A stretch of 64,000 nt of DNA, taken from NCBI GenBank assembly GCA_021234155.1, contig JAJEKV010000177.1, positions 498,001-562,000 on the forward strand, written 5' to 3'. Made by a program: the position numbers and the translations under genes. A model generated the notes under the pieces. The model did no database searches. It saw nothing but the letters and a program-made list of their open reading frames with translations, and had not been told where the DNA came from. This document shows positions 35,060-46,472 of the stretch, piece by piece (positions within the stretch are counted from its first letter, which is position 1; every line of letters starts with the position of its first letter). This DNA comes from Isoetes taiwanensis. Taxonomy: Eukaryota; Streptophyta; Lycopodiopsida; Isoetales; Isoetaceae.

Positions 35060-35794
35060 CATCATATGTCATAGTCTTTGCATTGTTCTACAGTTGGCGT
35101 GGTATTTTTATTATGTACGTGGATCCTCTGGGGTCGGGCTTCTAGGTTCAATGGCCTAGGTTGTTCCGGCATGCTCATGTTCATCTGTATTTCTCTGTGG
35201 TATTCTTGTGCTCTATGACACCTTGAGCATCTTCCTCATAGGCGTAGCTTCCTGATGAGGTTGTGCGTCAACTCTTGTGACCATGGTAAGAGATCCTCCA
35301 GCGCCAGACGTGGGCTGAGAAGGGTATGCGTATACGAGGTTCACTCCACCACTCCCGCTACAGGGCTCGGAATGTGAGTTAGCTGGGCATGTTTCTGCTA
35401 ACAGGACCTGCATTTTGGCTGGCTGAGCATCCCATTGTCCCGAAGCTAGGTTATGATGTTGTCATTGTCTAGCACTGTACTCACCTAGAATCTGTTGTTT
35501 TGCTTGTGCTTATGTCTTTGTATCTAAGATTCCAGAGTGTTTCCATGCATGCAGTGGCAGCCAGGGATCCCCATTTAGTCACGAGGAGTAACCCATTGAG
35601 TGCACGTGCAGTTAATCTGCAAGGCAGTGGCCAAGTTGATGGCGGCAATGTAGCCGGGGATTGGGGTTGAGTTCTAGAGCTAGAAGCTCTTGTCTGACTT
35701 GACCAGCTGTTATGATGTATATATTGAGAATATTATGGATATTAAATCTTTTGGATTTTTATTGTCTTTGATGAATAAGAATGGATTATTCCCA
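35060..35794. other. Unassigned sequence upstream of LINE RT
   Basis: No gene is recognised. The LINE reverse transcriptase homology begins abruptly at about 35795, so this is either flank or a diverged 5' part of the element. Confidence 0.35.
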
Positions 35795-37440
35795 ATGGCA
35801 AAGTGGAAGATTCCCAATTCTGATTAGCAGCACTTTTTCAAAAATTCTTGGCAGTTTGCTGGAAAGAAGGTTGAGTTCTTGGGCTGAGGACAATAAGAAG
35901 TGCTCCATGTGTCAAGCTGGATTTCGTAAAAACCACAATACTCTTGATCATGCTATGGCACTCCGTGTAATGGTGGAAAAAGCGAAGGCACCAAATTCAG
36001 CACTTTATGTAGCATTTATTGATTTTACCAAAGCCTTTGACACAGTGCCTAGAAGGGGATTAGGCGAGAGAATGCAGCAGATTGGGGTTCCAGAAGAGCT
36101 TAGAGGGGCTGTGTCTCAATTGTATTCGGAAGTCTTAATTAAATTGTCCCATGAAATGGTGAACTAGACGATTGGATGAAAGCACGTTCATTTGCTGGGA
36201 CACGATTAGGGGCTTACATCATTCAATTACTGCTTTATGCTGATGATGTGGTATTGCTAGTTAATAAGAGACAAGTGCTGCAAGCCCACTTAGATCATTT
36301 GAGGTGGTTTTGTGAGCTGAAACAAATGAAGGTGAACATTAGCAAGTCAAAGATCATGATATTTGGTACGGGGGATAGGGAGGCATTCTTTTATGATGGG
36401 CAGGATATTGAAATAGTAGAGTGCTTCAAGTACCTAGGCATAGACTTCTCTGCTAAGTACACTTGGAAAGACTGCGTAAAGAGGAGAGTTACAGGTGGAA
36501 AAATGGCATTGTATAGCATGCAAACTAAATGCTCCAGGGTTTCTCTCCATGGTTGGACGCTTAAGAAGATGCTTTTTAAAACACTGGTTCAAACCGTGTT
36601 GCTGTATGGTGTACCTATATGGGGGCCCAATACTTCTGATAAGCTTTGGGGACAGATTGAAGCGGTCCAGAAATTGTTTTTGCGCCAGGAGTTGGGCATA
36701 AAAAACCAATTGCCATATGCTATTATTTTAGCGGAAGCAGGTATGTTCCCTCTCGAACTTGAAGCTTTATTTCAAACCATAAACTTTGTTAACAGGGTTA
36801 AGAAGCTATCTGTAGACCGCTTACCCCATCAAGCAATGTTAGCATCTGAGCAACAAGGTTGGTTACACGATGTCATGGAATGGGCTAATCGATGGGGGGT
36901 GCAGGCCAGCAATTGGCCGGATTGTAAATCGGATGCTAGAGCACTCCTAGAGAGGCTGGCTATTGATAAATTATGGCAAAGTCCTGGCAGCAGGATGAGA
37001 CATTACAAAGCTAAGGTAAATCCTATGCAGGAATATGAACATCAAGGATACTTATCAGCTGATATCCCGATATCGTTGAGGCAAATCATGGCAAGATACA
37101 GAACAAGCTCTCACAGGTTGGAAGTGGAGACAGGTAGATGGCGCAAAGTACCACTGGAAGAGAGAATTTGTAAATTTTGTGAAACAGGTAGTGTTGAAGA
37201 CGAAGACCATGTGTTTGTTCACTGCCCAGCATACAATGATATTAGGAGTAGATTTGCTTTTCACTATACTAGTTTTCATGCGTTATTTTCAGAATCATAT
37301 TATAAGTTAGGACAATATATTAAGACGGTGGATGCACACCATAATTTATTGATTAAACTCTGATGTAGCATGTAATTGAGCGCTCCATGGCCTTTTAGGG
37401 CCCTATGAGAGCAAGACTAAATTAAATTAAATTAAAAAAA
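35795..37440 (+). mobile_element. 5'-truncated LINE: reverse transcriptase and C-terminal region, with 3' tail
   Basis: The frame 35781-36167 carries early RT motifs (ISSTFSKILGSLLERRLSSW and FIDFTKAFDTVPR, with motif A Asp). The frame from 36165 to 37363 begins LDDWMKARSF and carries LLYADDVVLL (motif C), LYGVPIWG, and a C-terminal Cys-His cluster CKFCETGSVEDEDHVFVHCP. About 35 residues between motifs A and C (the QG.PLSP block) are missing and the frame shifts there, so the enzyme is dead. The long 395-codon frame downstream is undamaged. A short 3' UTR with a GGCC/GGCC-type hairpin ends in AAATTAAATTAAATTAAA, a microsatellite tail, not poly-A. C-terminal Cys-His domain and non-poly-A tail recall CR1/jockey-like LINEs more than plant L1. 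Confidence 0.88.
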
Positions 37441-38513
37441 TTCTTCACCCAATACTATAACTTTTGTCATGTTAAGACCTATTTAGATCTAGTTAGACAA
37501 GATCTCGAGTTGCCAGGAGGTCGACTCAGCAGGCCCGTCAAATTTCATTCCATTGGAAGGCTATTTTTGTCGATTTTAAGGTAGGCACGCACACACAATG
37601 TCAGAGATGGAAAAAAAGGAAATTAAATTTCGATCAAATTCCCTTGAGTTTCAATTTGCTTTTCATTATTTCTATTGAAATTAAGTAATAGGGTTCTTTT
37701 TCTTGTATCTCAGGGCTTTGTATTTCCGACATGCTGGATTTGGAGCCATCAAGCTCCATAACAAGCATCTTTCATGTCCTTTATTATGATATTGGTTCTT
37801 TGCTGTTTGAAGGTCAATCCAAAGTGCAACTAAGGGAAAGGGGATTTGGTTCTTAAAATACAAATATTATCCCCTGGAAAAGCAAGATTGTGGACTTATC
37901 ATTGTCCACACTATCACAACTTAGTTGCCCCTCAATGCATTCCACTTCTGTTTTTCTGGCGAAGTTGAAATATTCACAGAAAAATTTCGCTACTTTGAAA
38001 GAGAAAGGCAGAGTATGTGGACACATGAAGGTAAATTTAGATATCGATATGTTTATTGCCTTATTCAAAAATGTGAGAATTTTAAGAATATATAAAAAAT
38101 GTATTCTAAATGACTGTGACTTGTTTTTGGATAAGATATTATGTGAGAAATGGTCGTCCCAACTGCATGAAGGAGTTGAGAAGGTAGGTTGACGGATAAA
38201 GAAAGAAAGCGTCTAAATTAGGTATTGTATTTAGAAGCAAATAGTGTACATTACCTTCAAGAACAGAAGATGGAGGGAACTAAAAAAAGGAAGTAGATGG
38301 TCACAGATTTCAGTAGAACAAAATGATATTGCAGTGATATCTGCATCTTTACATTTCTTCCATTTTCTAGTGGATGGTGTTAAAGTAGGGAAATGTAGAG
38401 AAGAGTTGTATACAACAAAGATGTGTATACCTCCTATTGTACTTTTTTTAAGTGAAATTAGTTCTTCTTGTGCACTTGTAAATAGCCCTTTAAACTTGTG
38501 AACTCCAAACAAC
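37441..38513. other. Spacer between two LINE copies
   Basis: AT-rich. Short frames at 37890-38192 and 38244-38501 have no recognisable family. No repeat border was found. Confidence 0.4.
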
Positions 38514-40319
38514 CATGGCCAATTGTGTACCCCCTACTCAGACCTCCACTTGGATGGAGACAAACCTCAAGCCACAGCCTAAGTCCAAGCCTAGACCCAG
38601 TCCCAGTCCCAGGCTAGTGCTCAGGCATGCCCCCAAATTGCCGGTCTCGGGCATGACAGGCCTGCACAGGGGAATCTAGCGGATGGACTACCACAAAAAT
38701 GATCTCGATCAGATGGCAAGGACATGGGAGAAGCCACTTCCATGAGGAGAGAGGCACGGGCAAAGGCTCAATCAACAAGATCGCCCATGGGGAGGTTGAT
38801 TGTTGTTCAGGCCCGATGGCAGGCCAGGCACAGACCAAGATCTTGAAACAACTGGAGGCAGGAATCAAGAGAAAAAGGACCCGAACTGTGGGCCTGGCAG
38901 AAGAGATCCAGTCCTCGGCGCCCCATGTTCTTAGAAGACGCTGCAGAGAAGCAGCGATTGCAGAGATGGAGACCCACACACCACAATCCGAAGATGGCAT
39001 CCATTTGGCACACTTTGAAGGGCAATAGGAGAAGCAACATCTTGCTGACCTGCGAGCTCGCGTGGACTCCCTCTCCACCACCATAGAAACCATGTCATAG
39101 GATATGCAGCGTGCTATGCATGAGACAATGGCAACCATCTCCGCCTCCAGTCAGAAGTCGAGGAGACCACCACCATGGTGCGAGGCGTCTGGACCGCCTT
39201 TCAAGTGAGCCAGTCAGAGTTGAGAACACCTGAGAGTAAGGTCGAGACACGAGACTAGGAGTTGCAAGAGCTCCGAGCAACCGTCGCCCAGCAAGGCAAA
39301 GGCCTCCATGCAGAAGCTCATGAATAATTGCGGCAATGCACACATGAATTGGCAAAGCAGCAACAATTCCAGCAGGAGTTGAGCTCCCAACTTCAGAAAG
39401 CAGAGGCCGCAACACGGGACATGGCAGACCCACATAACCGGCAGCACGTCAACCAGGGCAACTCACCGCTGCATCACAAAGTTGCCCCATGCTGCCACCA
39501 CCCCAGCGCAGGCCAATACCGCAAATAGTGTTTGCTGCAACAGCCAGCATGGGCCCGGCCACCTCAGAGTTCCAGGAGCGGAGACACAAGAGCCACAATG
39601 TGGTGGTGCAAGGCTTGACAGAAGAAGCAGGAGAGCACCTCATCAATCGGTCTCCAGACACAGATCTTACTAGCCTGGTTGATATTCTATACGCCCGTCC
39701 ACATTGCTAGGGCGAGCCGCCGTGGAGCCCAGTGCCCTGGCTGCCCTCAGGTGGTCACCTTCACAGTTGTGGACGCGCAAGAGCGAGCAGCCATCCTGCG
39801 TCAAGGCAGGCAATTGAAGAGAACCGCCCTGTACGTGGACCTGGATCTGACTCTAGCACAACAGGAGAACTGTAAATACGAGTCAAGAGTGTTTGCAAAC
39901 AAGGAAGAGTAGCAGGGATGGTTCGGGAAAGGATGCAGATCTTCTGGCCATCAAACACTGATGCATGCATCTCGAGCTCTCGAGGCCCTTCTGCTGGGAC
40001 CCCGGTCGCACATCCTGCTCCAATAGTCCCACCTGCCACTATCGGCAAGCCACATGTTACCTCCACCTCTACCACCAACCCTTGTTTCACCACCACCAGA
40101 CCTATAGCTACAGCTCCTGCCATCAAATAGGGATTGTGCATGTGCATGGTTTCTTGGAATTGTTGAGGCTTCCCATGAAGAAAGGAGAGTCTCAACTCGG
40201 TTGCCGATATGGACCTCATCTTCCTCATGGAAACATGGGAGCATGCTGATTATAGGCTACCCGACTTGCCAATATAGCAGCGCTACTACGTCTTCAACGA
40301 GTGCACAGGAAAGCGAGGC
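38514..40319 (+). mobile_element. LINE ORF1 and start of ORF2, left part of a split element
   Basis: ATG 38514 (MANCVPPTQT) opens a broken ORF1 that switches frame several times. A coiled-coil-like Gln/Glu-rich region is seen at 39200-39420. The C-terminal part reads VVVQGLTEEAGEHLIN at about 39600 and VVTFTVVDAQERAAILRQGR followed by LKRTALYVDLDLTLAQQ at 39750-39860, which resembles the C-terminal domain of L1 ORF1p (Transposase_22 type), not the DUF4283 type at 28-1627. ORF2 starts near 40143 (MVSWNC) and runs through ADMDLIFLMETWEH to YYVFNECTGKRG, where the gypsy LTR cuts in at 40320. It continues beyond the insertion at 48361. Confidence 0.75.
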
Positions 40320-40660
40320 TGTGTCACGCGGGATTTGCAAAAGAAACTAAGGAAGGGAAAAGAGACAACAAGAAAAAGAAAAAGAACAATGTAGAACACA
40401 ATGAAGAGAACAAAACTCTTTGATATCAATTGTGATACATGAGCTCTCGCAATCGAGAGAAGGCAGAAGTGAGATAAGACCAAAAACTCATCTACCCCGT
40501 GAAGGCTAGCTCTACTCATATATATAGTACAATGGCCTTTGGCCCAATATAGATACTCTGTCAAGGCTCGGTGCCGACTCCTGGAAGGAGGCCTGATTTG
40601 CAGGAACGTTGGCGGTGCCTCTTGAGACCCTGAAATGGCGCAAATGGTGACAGCGCATCA
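40320..40660 (-). repeat. 3' LTR of the gypsy element
   Basis: On the plus strand it begins TGTGTCACGCGGG and, by my boundary choice, ends GCGCATCA. Identity to the right LTR is seen from 40320 to 40635. The last 25 bases exist only here. The end is chosen because the next bases are pyrimidine-rich (TTTCTCTGTGCGCCTCCTCT), a possible polypurine tract on the minus strand. It contains a TATATATAG box-like stretch at 40518. Confidence 0.8.
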
Positions 40661-42330
40661 TTTCTCTGTGCGCCTCCTCTTGGTCCCGGGCACGGCCTTT
40701 GACTGCGTGGTCTGCGGCGGCTTGGTCTTCTGCGGGCCCTTGGACGACTGACCTGTGCCTGACTGTGGATCCTTGGCCTTGACCTGGTCCGTCATGTGCA
40801 TGAATAGTCCTGTATTTGGACGTACAGGACTAACACTCCCCCCACCAAACGACACTCAGGGTGAAGAAAAGGAGGAAGTGTTTCTGATGGCGGGAACCCG
40901 GCAGTTTGAAAGTGATCCTCACGGGAATGAGGACGGGCGCCATTGTGGTAATTGCCGATGAGATCCTGGCGTATTTGAAGAGCGTCAGGAGTGTTGAGCC
41001 CAAGTGCATGAAAAAAAAAGAAAAATCTGGAGCGTACCATGTCTTCAAGGGCAGCATAGGCCTCAGAAGGGACAAACTGGCATTCCATAAGAAGGCAGGT
41101 CTAGAGGCCGAAGGCACTGACGCTGGCATTCGGGTTGCAATAAAAGATAGGACGCTGTCGATTTAGCGAGCTTAACAGGAGGCACTTGAGAGCAGCACAG
41201 AAGCCTGCTTGACGGTGAACTGAAGGATCCGGTGAGGTGGCGGCATTCTCCAAGAAGGCATCAAGGCCATGGACAGCTTGAGCGGGCGTTTGCCAACCAC
41301 ATTCATTGGCAATATATATCCAATTTTCGGTGTGGTCTAAGGTGGCACCATCCTCCCAATTGGAGCGTCGGACAAAACGTGGATCCCAGCAGAGGTCCGT
41401 GGAAATTTGAGGAGGAGTCCACCCAGCGTGGCCTTCCAGGACCTTTGTCCAAAACGGAAGACGCCAGTCTGAGGTAAGAAACCTGAGGTGTGCAGGTGCC
41501 CCTAATGAAGCATAAGGAGATTGAGCCAAACCCGTGGGCAGATAGCTGAGTATAGACCGGAGGATTAACCCAACCCGTGGGTATGGTCTTGCTGTCCAGA
41601 AGAGCACTCAGGGAATTATAGCCACCGAGGTGCTGCATGTAAATCTGTGCAAAGGGAAGATCTTCAGGATGTGTTAAATTTTTCCGTATCTGCACCAGCG
41701 TTTCAGCTTGCCATAGAGGTAAATGCTGAGCAAGCTCAGGCATGTACTCAGTGCAGAGAGTGGTGGACTGAGCAGGATCTTGCAAATACCGATTGTTCTC
41801 CAATAACAACCAATGGGCATGAGGATTGCCTTCAAAAATGCGATGTGCTTCATCACGGAATTTGTCCTGAGTGTCAGCTAGGTAGAAATCATGAAAAATA
41901 TAAGCCATGGGCTGAACAACTCTGAAGATGAACAAATCCGTGTCCTCACAGGTGATCTGCTCGTAAACTAAGAGGGTACAGAGCAGGTCTGGCCAAATCT
42001 TCAATGGAAAGGTCTGGCCAAATCCGTAAAAAGTCTGTGCTGCGGAGAGGCTGTGCATTAACCTGTCCATCTGCCGCGTACCACCTGAGAAGAAAAAGGA
42101 GTGGAACTTTGAAGCCGAAGAGTGGCAATTTCTGCGTCATCAACTATCTTCTGCTTCTGAGCCTCCGTAAGTTGAGCCTGGAGAGGCGTGAGCTGACTGG
42201 TCAGCGTGGAAAGCTGATCTTCTAAGGAGGTGATTCGAGCATTGCGCTCAATAAGGTCGTGGACCTGATTGGTGAAACTTTGAGAGAGCTCTGTATACAG
42301 GGTATGAATATCAGCCAGAGCTTTATCTGC
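40658..42330 (-). pseudogene. Post-integrase ORF region of the gypsy element (unknown function)
   Basis: After the integrase, about 1.6 kb codes in the same sense to the LTR border, broken into several frames. In order: a heptad-type coiled coil (42330-42075; DLIERNARITSLEDQLSTLT, LTPLQAQLTEAQKQ); a Trp/His/Leu-rich globular-looking segment (42070-41450; EDTDLFIFRVVQPMAYIFHD); a segment with RLPFWTKVLEGHAGWTPPQI and ENWIYIANECGWQTPAQAV (41500-41105); EDMVRSRFFFFFHALGLNTP (about 41040); and a tail ending GTKRRRTEK, a basic NLS-like end whose stop is at 40658. No membrane helix or signal peptide is seen, so an envelope role is unlikely. Some gypsy lineages carry extra ORFs here, but I recognise no family. 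Confidence 0.6.
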
Positions 42331-43244
42331 AACTGTTGGCCATGAAGAACCCGAATATAAGCATCTCTCCTAAGTTCATCCAATTGTTCAAGCTGGTAAA
42401 CTCGTTCTTGAAGAGCTGCAGGTGGGTTATGAGTGGTAGCAAGTTGAAAACGAAGTGTCGGAAGAACATATTTAAAGGGCATCAAGGCTTCTTGACCATA
42501 AACCAACTTAAAAGGAGTGTGACCAGTAGCAATCTTGAAACAACAGTTGTAAGCCCAAAGAACAGTAGGTAGCTTGTCTTGCCAGTCTGTGCGAGAAGCG
42601 TCACAAATTTTCTTGAGAATAGTGATGAGAGTCTTGTTTGTGCTTTCAGCCAAACCATTCCCTTGAGGATAGTAAGGTGTGCTTTTGCGATAATGTATCA
42701 GCAGATAATCCGTCAGTTCCTTGATAGTGTGATTGACAAAATGAACACCTCGATCACTGACCAATTCTGTGGGACAGCCAAAACGCGTGATGATTTGCGT
42801 ATAGATGACCTTGGCTGTGCTTGCTGCCGTGTTGTCTGGAAGTGCGCAAGCCTCCGCCCATTTGGTAGCATAATCAGTGAGAACCAGAATGTAGCGGGCA
42901 CGGGTGTGCCGCGCAGGAGGGTCTATAGGTCCCACAAAGTCCATTCCCCATTTCCTGAAGGGAAGTGGCGTGGTGACCGGAGTTAACGGAAGAGCGTCAC
43001 GGGCCGTGGGCCGTCCCACACGCTGACATACATCACACGTGCGGGCGTGAGCGTGGGCATCCTTGAAGAGCGTGGGCCAGTAATATCCTGCGAGAAGGAT
43101 TTTGCGTGCCGTGGTGTCACCATGAAAATGACCTCCACCTAGCCCTTCATGTGCTTCTCGGACAATATCAGGCACTTCATGAGGAAGAACACAGCGTCGG
43201 AGGACTGTATCCTTGCCACGTTTGTAAAGATGGCCTGCAACCAT
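42222..43244 (-). CDS. Ty3/gypsy integrase
   Basis: Integrase segment of pol, which inserts the cDNA into the genome. It has the zinc-binding HHCC region (HEGLGGGHFHGDTTARKI then CDVCQR) and the catalytic triad: Asp in WGMDFVGPI, Asp in ELVSDRGVHF and Glu in GNGLAESTNK. Then comes a typical WAYNCCFKIATGHTPFKLVYG segment. The usual C-terminal GPY/F module after LDELRRDAYIRVLHGQQLQ is not found; sequence passes, with a frame change, directly into the coiled coil of the following ORF. So the C terminus is either deleted or lineage-specific. No chromodomain is visible. Confidence 0.9.
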   Translation of the reverse strand: MVAGHLYKRGKDTVLRRCVLPHEVPDIVREAHEGLGGGHFHGDTTARKILLAGYYWPTLFKDAHAHARTCDVCQRVGRPTARDALPLTPVTTPLPFRKWGMDFVGPIDPPARHTRARYILVLTDYATKWAEACALPDNTAASTAKVIYTQIITRFGCPTELVSDRGVHFVNHTIKELTDYLLIHYRKSTPYYPQGNGLAESTNKTLITILKKICDASRTDWQDKLPTVLWAYNCCFKIATGHTPFKLVYGQEALMPFKYVLPTLRFQLATTHNPPAALQERVYQLEQLDELRRDAYIRVLHGQQLQIKLWLIFIPCIQSSLKVSPIRSTTLLSAMLESPP

Positions 43245-44552
43245 GGTGTAGTCACGGACCTCACGGAGAAATTGACGGTGACGGGATTTAAGGGGTCTTC
43301 TGATGGAAGAGCACCTGTGAGGAGATAGTGCTGAAAGTTATGAAACCAGTGTGGCGTGGCCGTGACCAAAAAGAGCTGAGCATCAGGAAAAGCATCTGAA
43401 ACTCCCGTGGAGGGATCATCTGTGTGAATGCGTGAGAGATAATCCGGGACGACATGAGATTTGCCTGCTTTATGAACAATTTCAAAAGGAGCAAATTCTT
43501 GCAGAAGAAGGACCCAACGAGCAATTCTGCCCGTGGGCGTGGATTTGTTGATCAGATAAAGAAGTGCTTGATGGTCCACAAAGAACTTGATCTTACTGCC
43601 TAAGAGATAATGACGGAAGCGTTGGACACAAAAAATTAAGCCCAAGGCCTCCCGCTCAGTGGTAGAGTAGTTGCGCTCAGCAGGATTGAGTTTTCTGCTG
43701 GTATAACGGTTTGGTTTGTTTGTGTGCGCATCATATTCTTGAGAAAGAACAGCACCAATAGCAAACGCTGAAACATCCACATGTACATGAAAGAGCTTGT
43801 CCCATTGAGGAGGAACAAGCACAGGGGCCTGAGTAAGCAAAAGCTTCAACTGTTGGAAAGCAGCATCCGCCTGGGAATTCCAAGCCCAAGTGGATTCATC
43901 ACCCGTGAGTTTATGAATGGGATCTACAATGGCTGCTAGTCCAGGAATGAAAGTAGAGTAATAATTTACCTTGCCTAGGAATGAACGTGTTTCCTTGATA
44001 TTAGATGGTGCTTGAGCTTTGAGCACGCAATAGATTTTGGCAGGATCTGTGGTGATACCTGCTTTACTGACCACATGACCTAACAGAACACCGGAGGTGA
44101 CGCAGAAGGTGCATTTCTCAGGATTGAGACTAATGCCAGACTCATCGCATTTCTGGAAGACAAGTTCTAATTTATCCAGGTGGTCATCCATGGAACTGTA
44201 GGCAGAGAAGTCATCTTGAAAAATTTGGAGGAAGGGATTCTCCTTCATATAATCTTGAAAAACTGAGAGCATAATGCGTTGAAATGTTGATGGAGAGTTT
44301 GATAACTAAAAGGAACCATCTTGTAGGCAAAAGTGGCCCACGGGGTGGTGAAGGTAGTCTTGAGTTGATCAGATTCTTTGATTGACCAGCGACCTCTTTC
44401 AGATCCTGGTCTGTGAAGGGAAGTGGGAAATGATCACGCTCCGTGGCCTGATTGAGTTTTCGATAGTCCACGCAAACGCGGAGCTTACCATTATGTTTGA
44501 GAGCAATGATGATGGGGCTCACCCATTCAGAATGTTTGACCTCATAGATCAA
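43139..44552 (-). pseudogene. Ty3/gypsy reverse transcriptase and RNase H, internal deletion
   Basis: The upstream part (44552-44360) carries SEWVSPIIIALKHNGKLRVC and VDYRKLNQATERDHFPLPF. The downstream part (44272-43139) carries FQDDFSAYS (catalytic DD of motif C; FxDDFS is typical of Tat/Athila-like lineages), SGISLNPEKCTFCVTSGVLL, GHVVSKAGI, then RNase H motifs (HVDVSAFAIGAVLSQEYD, TTEREALGLIFCVQRFRHYL). Between them the block with the motif A Asp (DGFSGYNQ in relatives) is missing and two frame changes occur around 44360-44290. The polymerase is therefore inactive. Confidence 0.9.
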
Positions 44553-44627
44553 ACCAGCAGCTAGGAGTTTGTCAATTTCTGCCTTGACTCGGTCACGGTA
44601 ATTGGGATTGAGCCGGTACTGTCGTTG

Positions 44628-46472
44628 CTATACAGGACGTGCATCTGATTTGGTAGGAATGGTAAGTTCCCCCAAGTTTTTGTTGATACCCCGAAGATCT
44701 TTGTAGCTCCAAGCAAATATGTGTTTGAACTTTTTGAACAGCGTGATGGCCCGTGTGCGATATGTGGTCGGGAGATTTGCAGCAAGGCGGACAGGCTGAT
44801 TGTTGCCTACATCCACTATCTCCACATCAGGAGTCTGAATGTGTGGGATAACTTCCGTGTCTTGAACAACATGAGCCGGAGGTTGAAACATGACAGGATG
44901 AGTTGCACTCTGCGTGGTGAAGAGTGGTTGCTGAGCGTCATCAAGCAATGGTTGCTTCATGACGGCGTGTACATCTACTGTGTCTGGAGGAAGTTCGGTA
45001 GCTGAAAAATGATCGATATGTTGGATGCGATTGCAAGGAGCCAGGTAGGGGTCGAGTAAAGCAACCACAGCCTGGTCCTGATCAAGAGTCATCTCTCCCC
45101 AAGGATCAGCATATTCAGGGTAGGATGACAGAGGCAGACTCGCAGGAGGAGCCTGAACGTGATAAATGTTCTGTGCTTCGTCAGAATCGGTGTCTGAGAG
45201 AGAAGGTTCAGCATGTTTGACCGAAATGATCTTGCCAGTTTCCAAATCCATGGTGGCATTGAGGTGACCATCTGTAATGACTAGCTGATCCGTGGCCCAG
45301 TAATGGGTACTTTTGGCCTGACGGAGAAAAGGTCTGCCAACCAACATTTCATAATCACCTGGATCTTCCCCTGCTTTCCAAACACCAAATTCCAAGGGGA
45401 ATCTGAGATCGCCTATATTGATGTGAAGAAGAGGCGTGATGCCTTGAGGGCGCATGATATGGCCATTAGCCAATTTGGTGTCATATGGGGCACGATAAAG
45501 TTGTTTGATGCCCATTTGCTTGCGGAGTTTATCCGTGATGAGATTGACAGCACTACCCTCGTCAATTTGAACATGGTTGACTTGTTGATTGCCCACCGTG
45601 GCATGTACCGTGGGTGTGGAGGTAGCGACTGCCCCAACCAAAACTGTGGGAAGGGGCAACTGGTCCTTAAGAGCAGGACACAGTTTCAACATAGTTGCCA
45701 GACTTAAAGGAATTTTGATTTTTGCTAGCTCCTCTTGGAGTTCCAACGGCACATGAGAAAATGGATCAGCTGGATCCAATGGAGCAGGAGTGCGTGGTAA
45801 GGAAGCAGCAACTTCTTTGAGAAGCTCCACCTCTGCAGCAATATTCGGATATGTCTGAGAGCGTGGAGGTTGAGATGATGGAGGTGCATCCTGACGCTGC
45901 TGAGCTCTGGTGGTGGCATGTACATTAGCCAGTGTGCGTCCTTCAGCAGCTTGCATGAGATTCAGAATACTTTGTCTGACTTTGGGCATGACATGAGGCA
46001 TGAGTTTATCCAGATCTGGGGCAAAGTGAACCTTTTTGTCCTCAGCATGAGGGATCATGTCAACTGCAAAATCAGGTAGCGTATCATGAGGAAGGATGGT
46101 CAAGGGGCGTGACGGTCTGGCGTGAAACCAACCCAACCAATTTGACGGTTGAACTGGAGGATTGAGAGCCTGATAAATCTCTTCCTGGGCTTGTTGATCC
46201 ATCTGAGGAGGTGCTGCAGGAGCTGGTTGATACCTTGATTGTTGAGGCACGCGTGGTGGTTTTCGAAGAACAGGTCGAGGTCCCTGTTTGCCATTTGCGA
46301 TCCAAAGTTGATAGGCCATGAGGCGTACAGACGTGGTTTGATTCGTGCCTGGAAGTTGGACTTGAACTTGAGGAAGTTGAGGGCATGCCGTGGTGGTATG
46401 ACCCCATTCCAAACAATGATAGCACTGAGCTTTAGCAGGATCAAAGGGAGGACGGTTGCTTTGTCCCCGTGG
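44628..46472 (-). CDS. Gypsy gag-pol middle: third zinc knuckle, linker and aspartic protease
   Basis: Long frame of the element after an in-frame TAG at 46473. It opens with CYHCLEWGHTTTACP, a third CCHC knuckle; then a Pro/Gln-rich linker; then the retropepsin region VNHVQIDEGSAVNLITDKLR with DEGS in place of the usual D-S/T-G or DGGS. Farther on it has LVGRPFLRQAKSTHYWATDQ. It is closed by another in-frame TAG at 44628, beyond which QRQYRLNPNYRDRVKAEIDK leads straight into the RT, so gag, protease and RT were one frame. Both TAG codons follow or replace Gln-like positions, so C-to-T decay is the simple explanation. Confidence 0.85.
   Translation of the reverse strand, partial: PRGQSNRPPFDPAKAQCYHCLEWGHTTTACPQLPQVQVQLPGTNQTTSVRLMAYQLWIANGKQGPRPVLRKPPRVPQQSRYQPAPAAPPQMDQQAQEEIYQALNPPVQPSNWLGWFHARPSRPLTILPHDTLPDFAVDMIPHAEDKKVHFAPDLDKLMPHVMPKVRQSILNLMQAAEGRTLANVHATTRAQQRQDAPPSSQPPRSQTYPNIAAEVELLKEVAASLPRTPAPLDPADPFSHVPLELQEELAKIKIPLSLATMLKLCPALKDQLPLPTVLVGAVATSTPTVHATVGNQQVNHVQIDEGSAVNLITDKLRKQMGIKQLYRAPYDTKLANGHIMRPQGITPLLHINIGDLRFPLEFGVWKAGEDPGDYEMLVGRPFLRQAKSTHYWATDQLVITDGHLNATMDLETGKIISVKHAEPSLSDTDSDEAQNIYHVQAPPASLPLSSYPEYADPWGEMTLDQDQAVVALLDPYLAPCNRIQHIDHFSATELPPDTVDVHAVMKQPLLDDAQQPLFTTQSATHPVMFQPPAHVVQDTEVIPHIQTPDVEIVDVGNNQPVRLAANLPTTYRTRAITLFKKFKHIFAWSYKDLRGINKNLGELTIPTKSDARPV

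Noticed and set aside
40286-40564. Phe/Leu-rich frame repeated at 48023-48373
   Set aside because: It lies in the LTR and appears in both LTR copies; not a gene.
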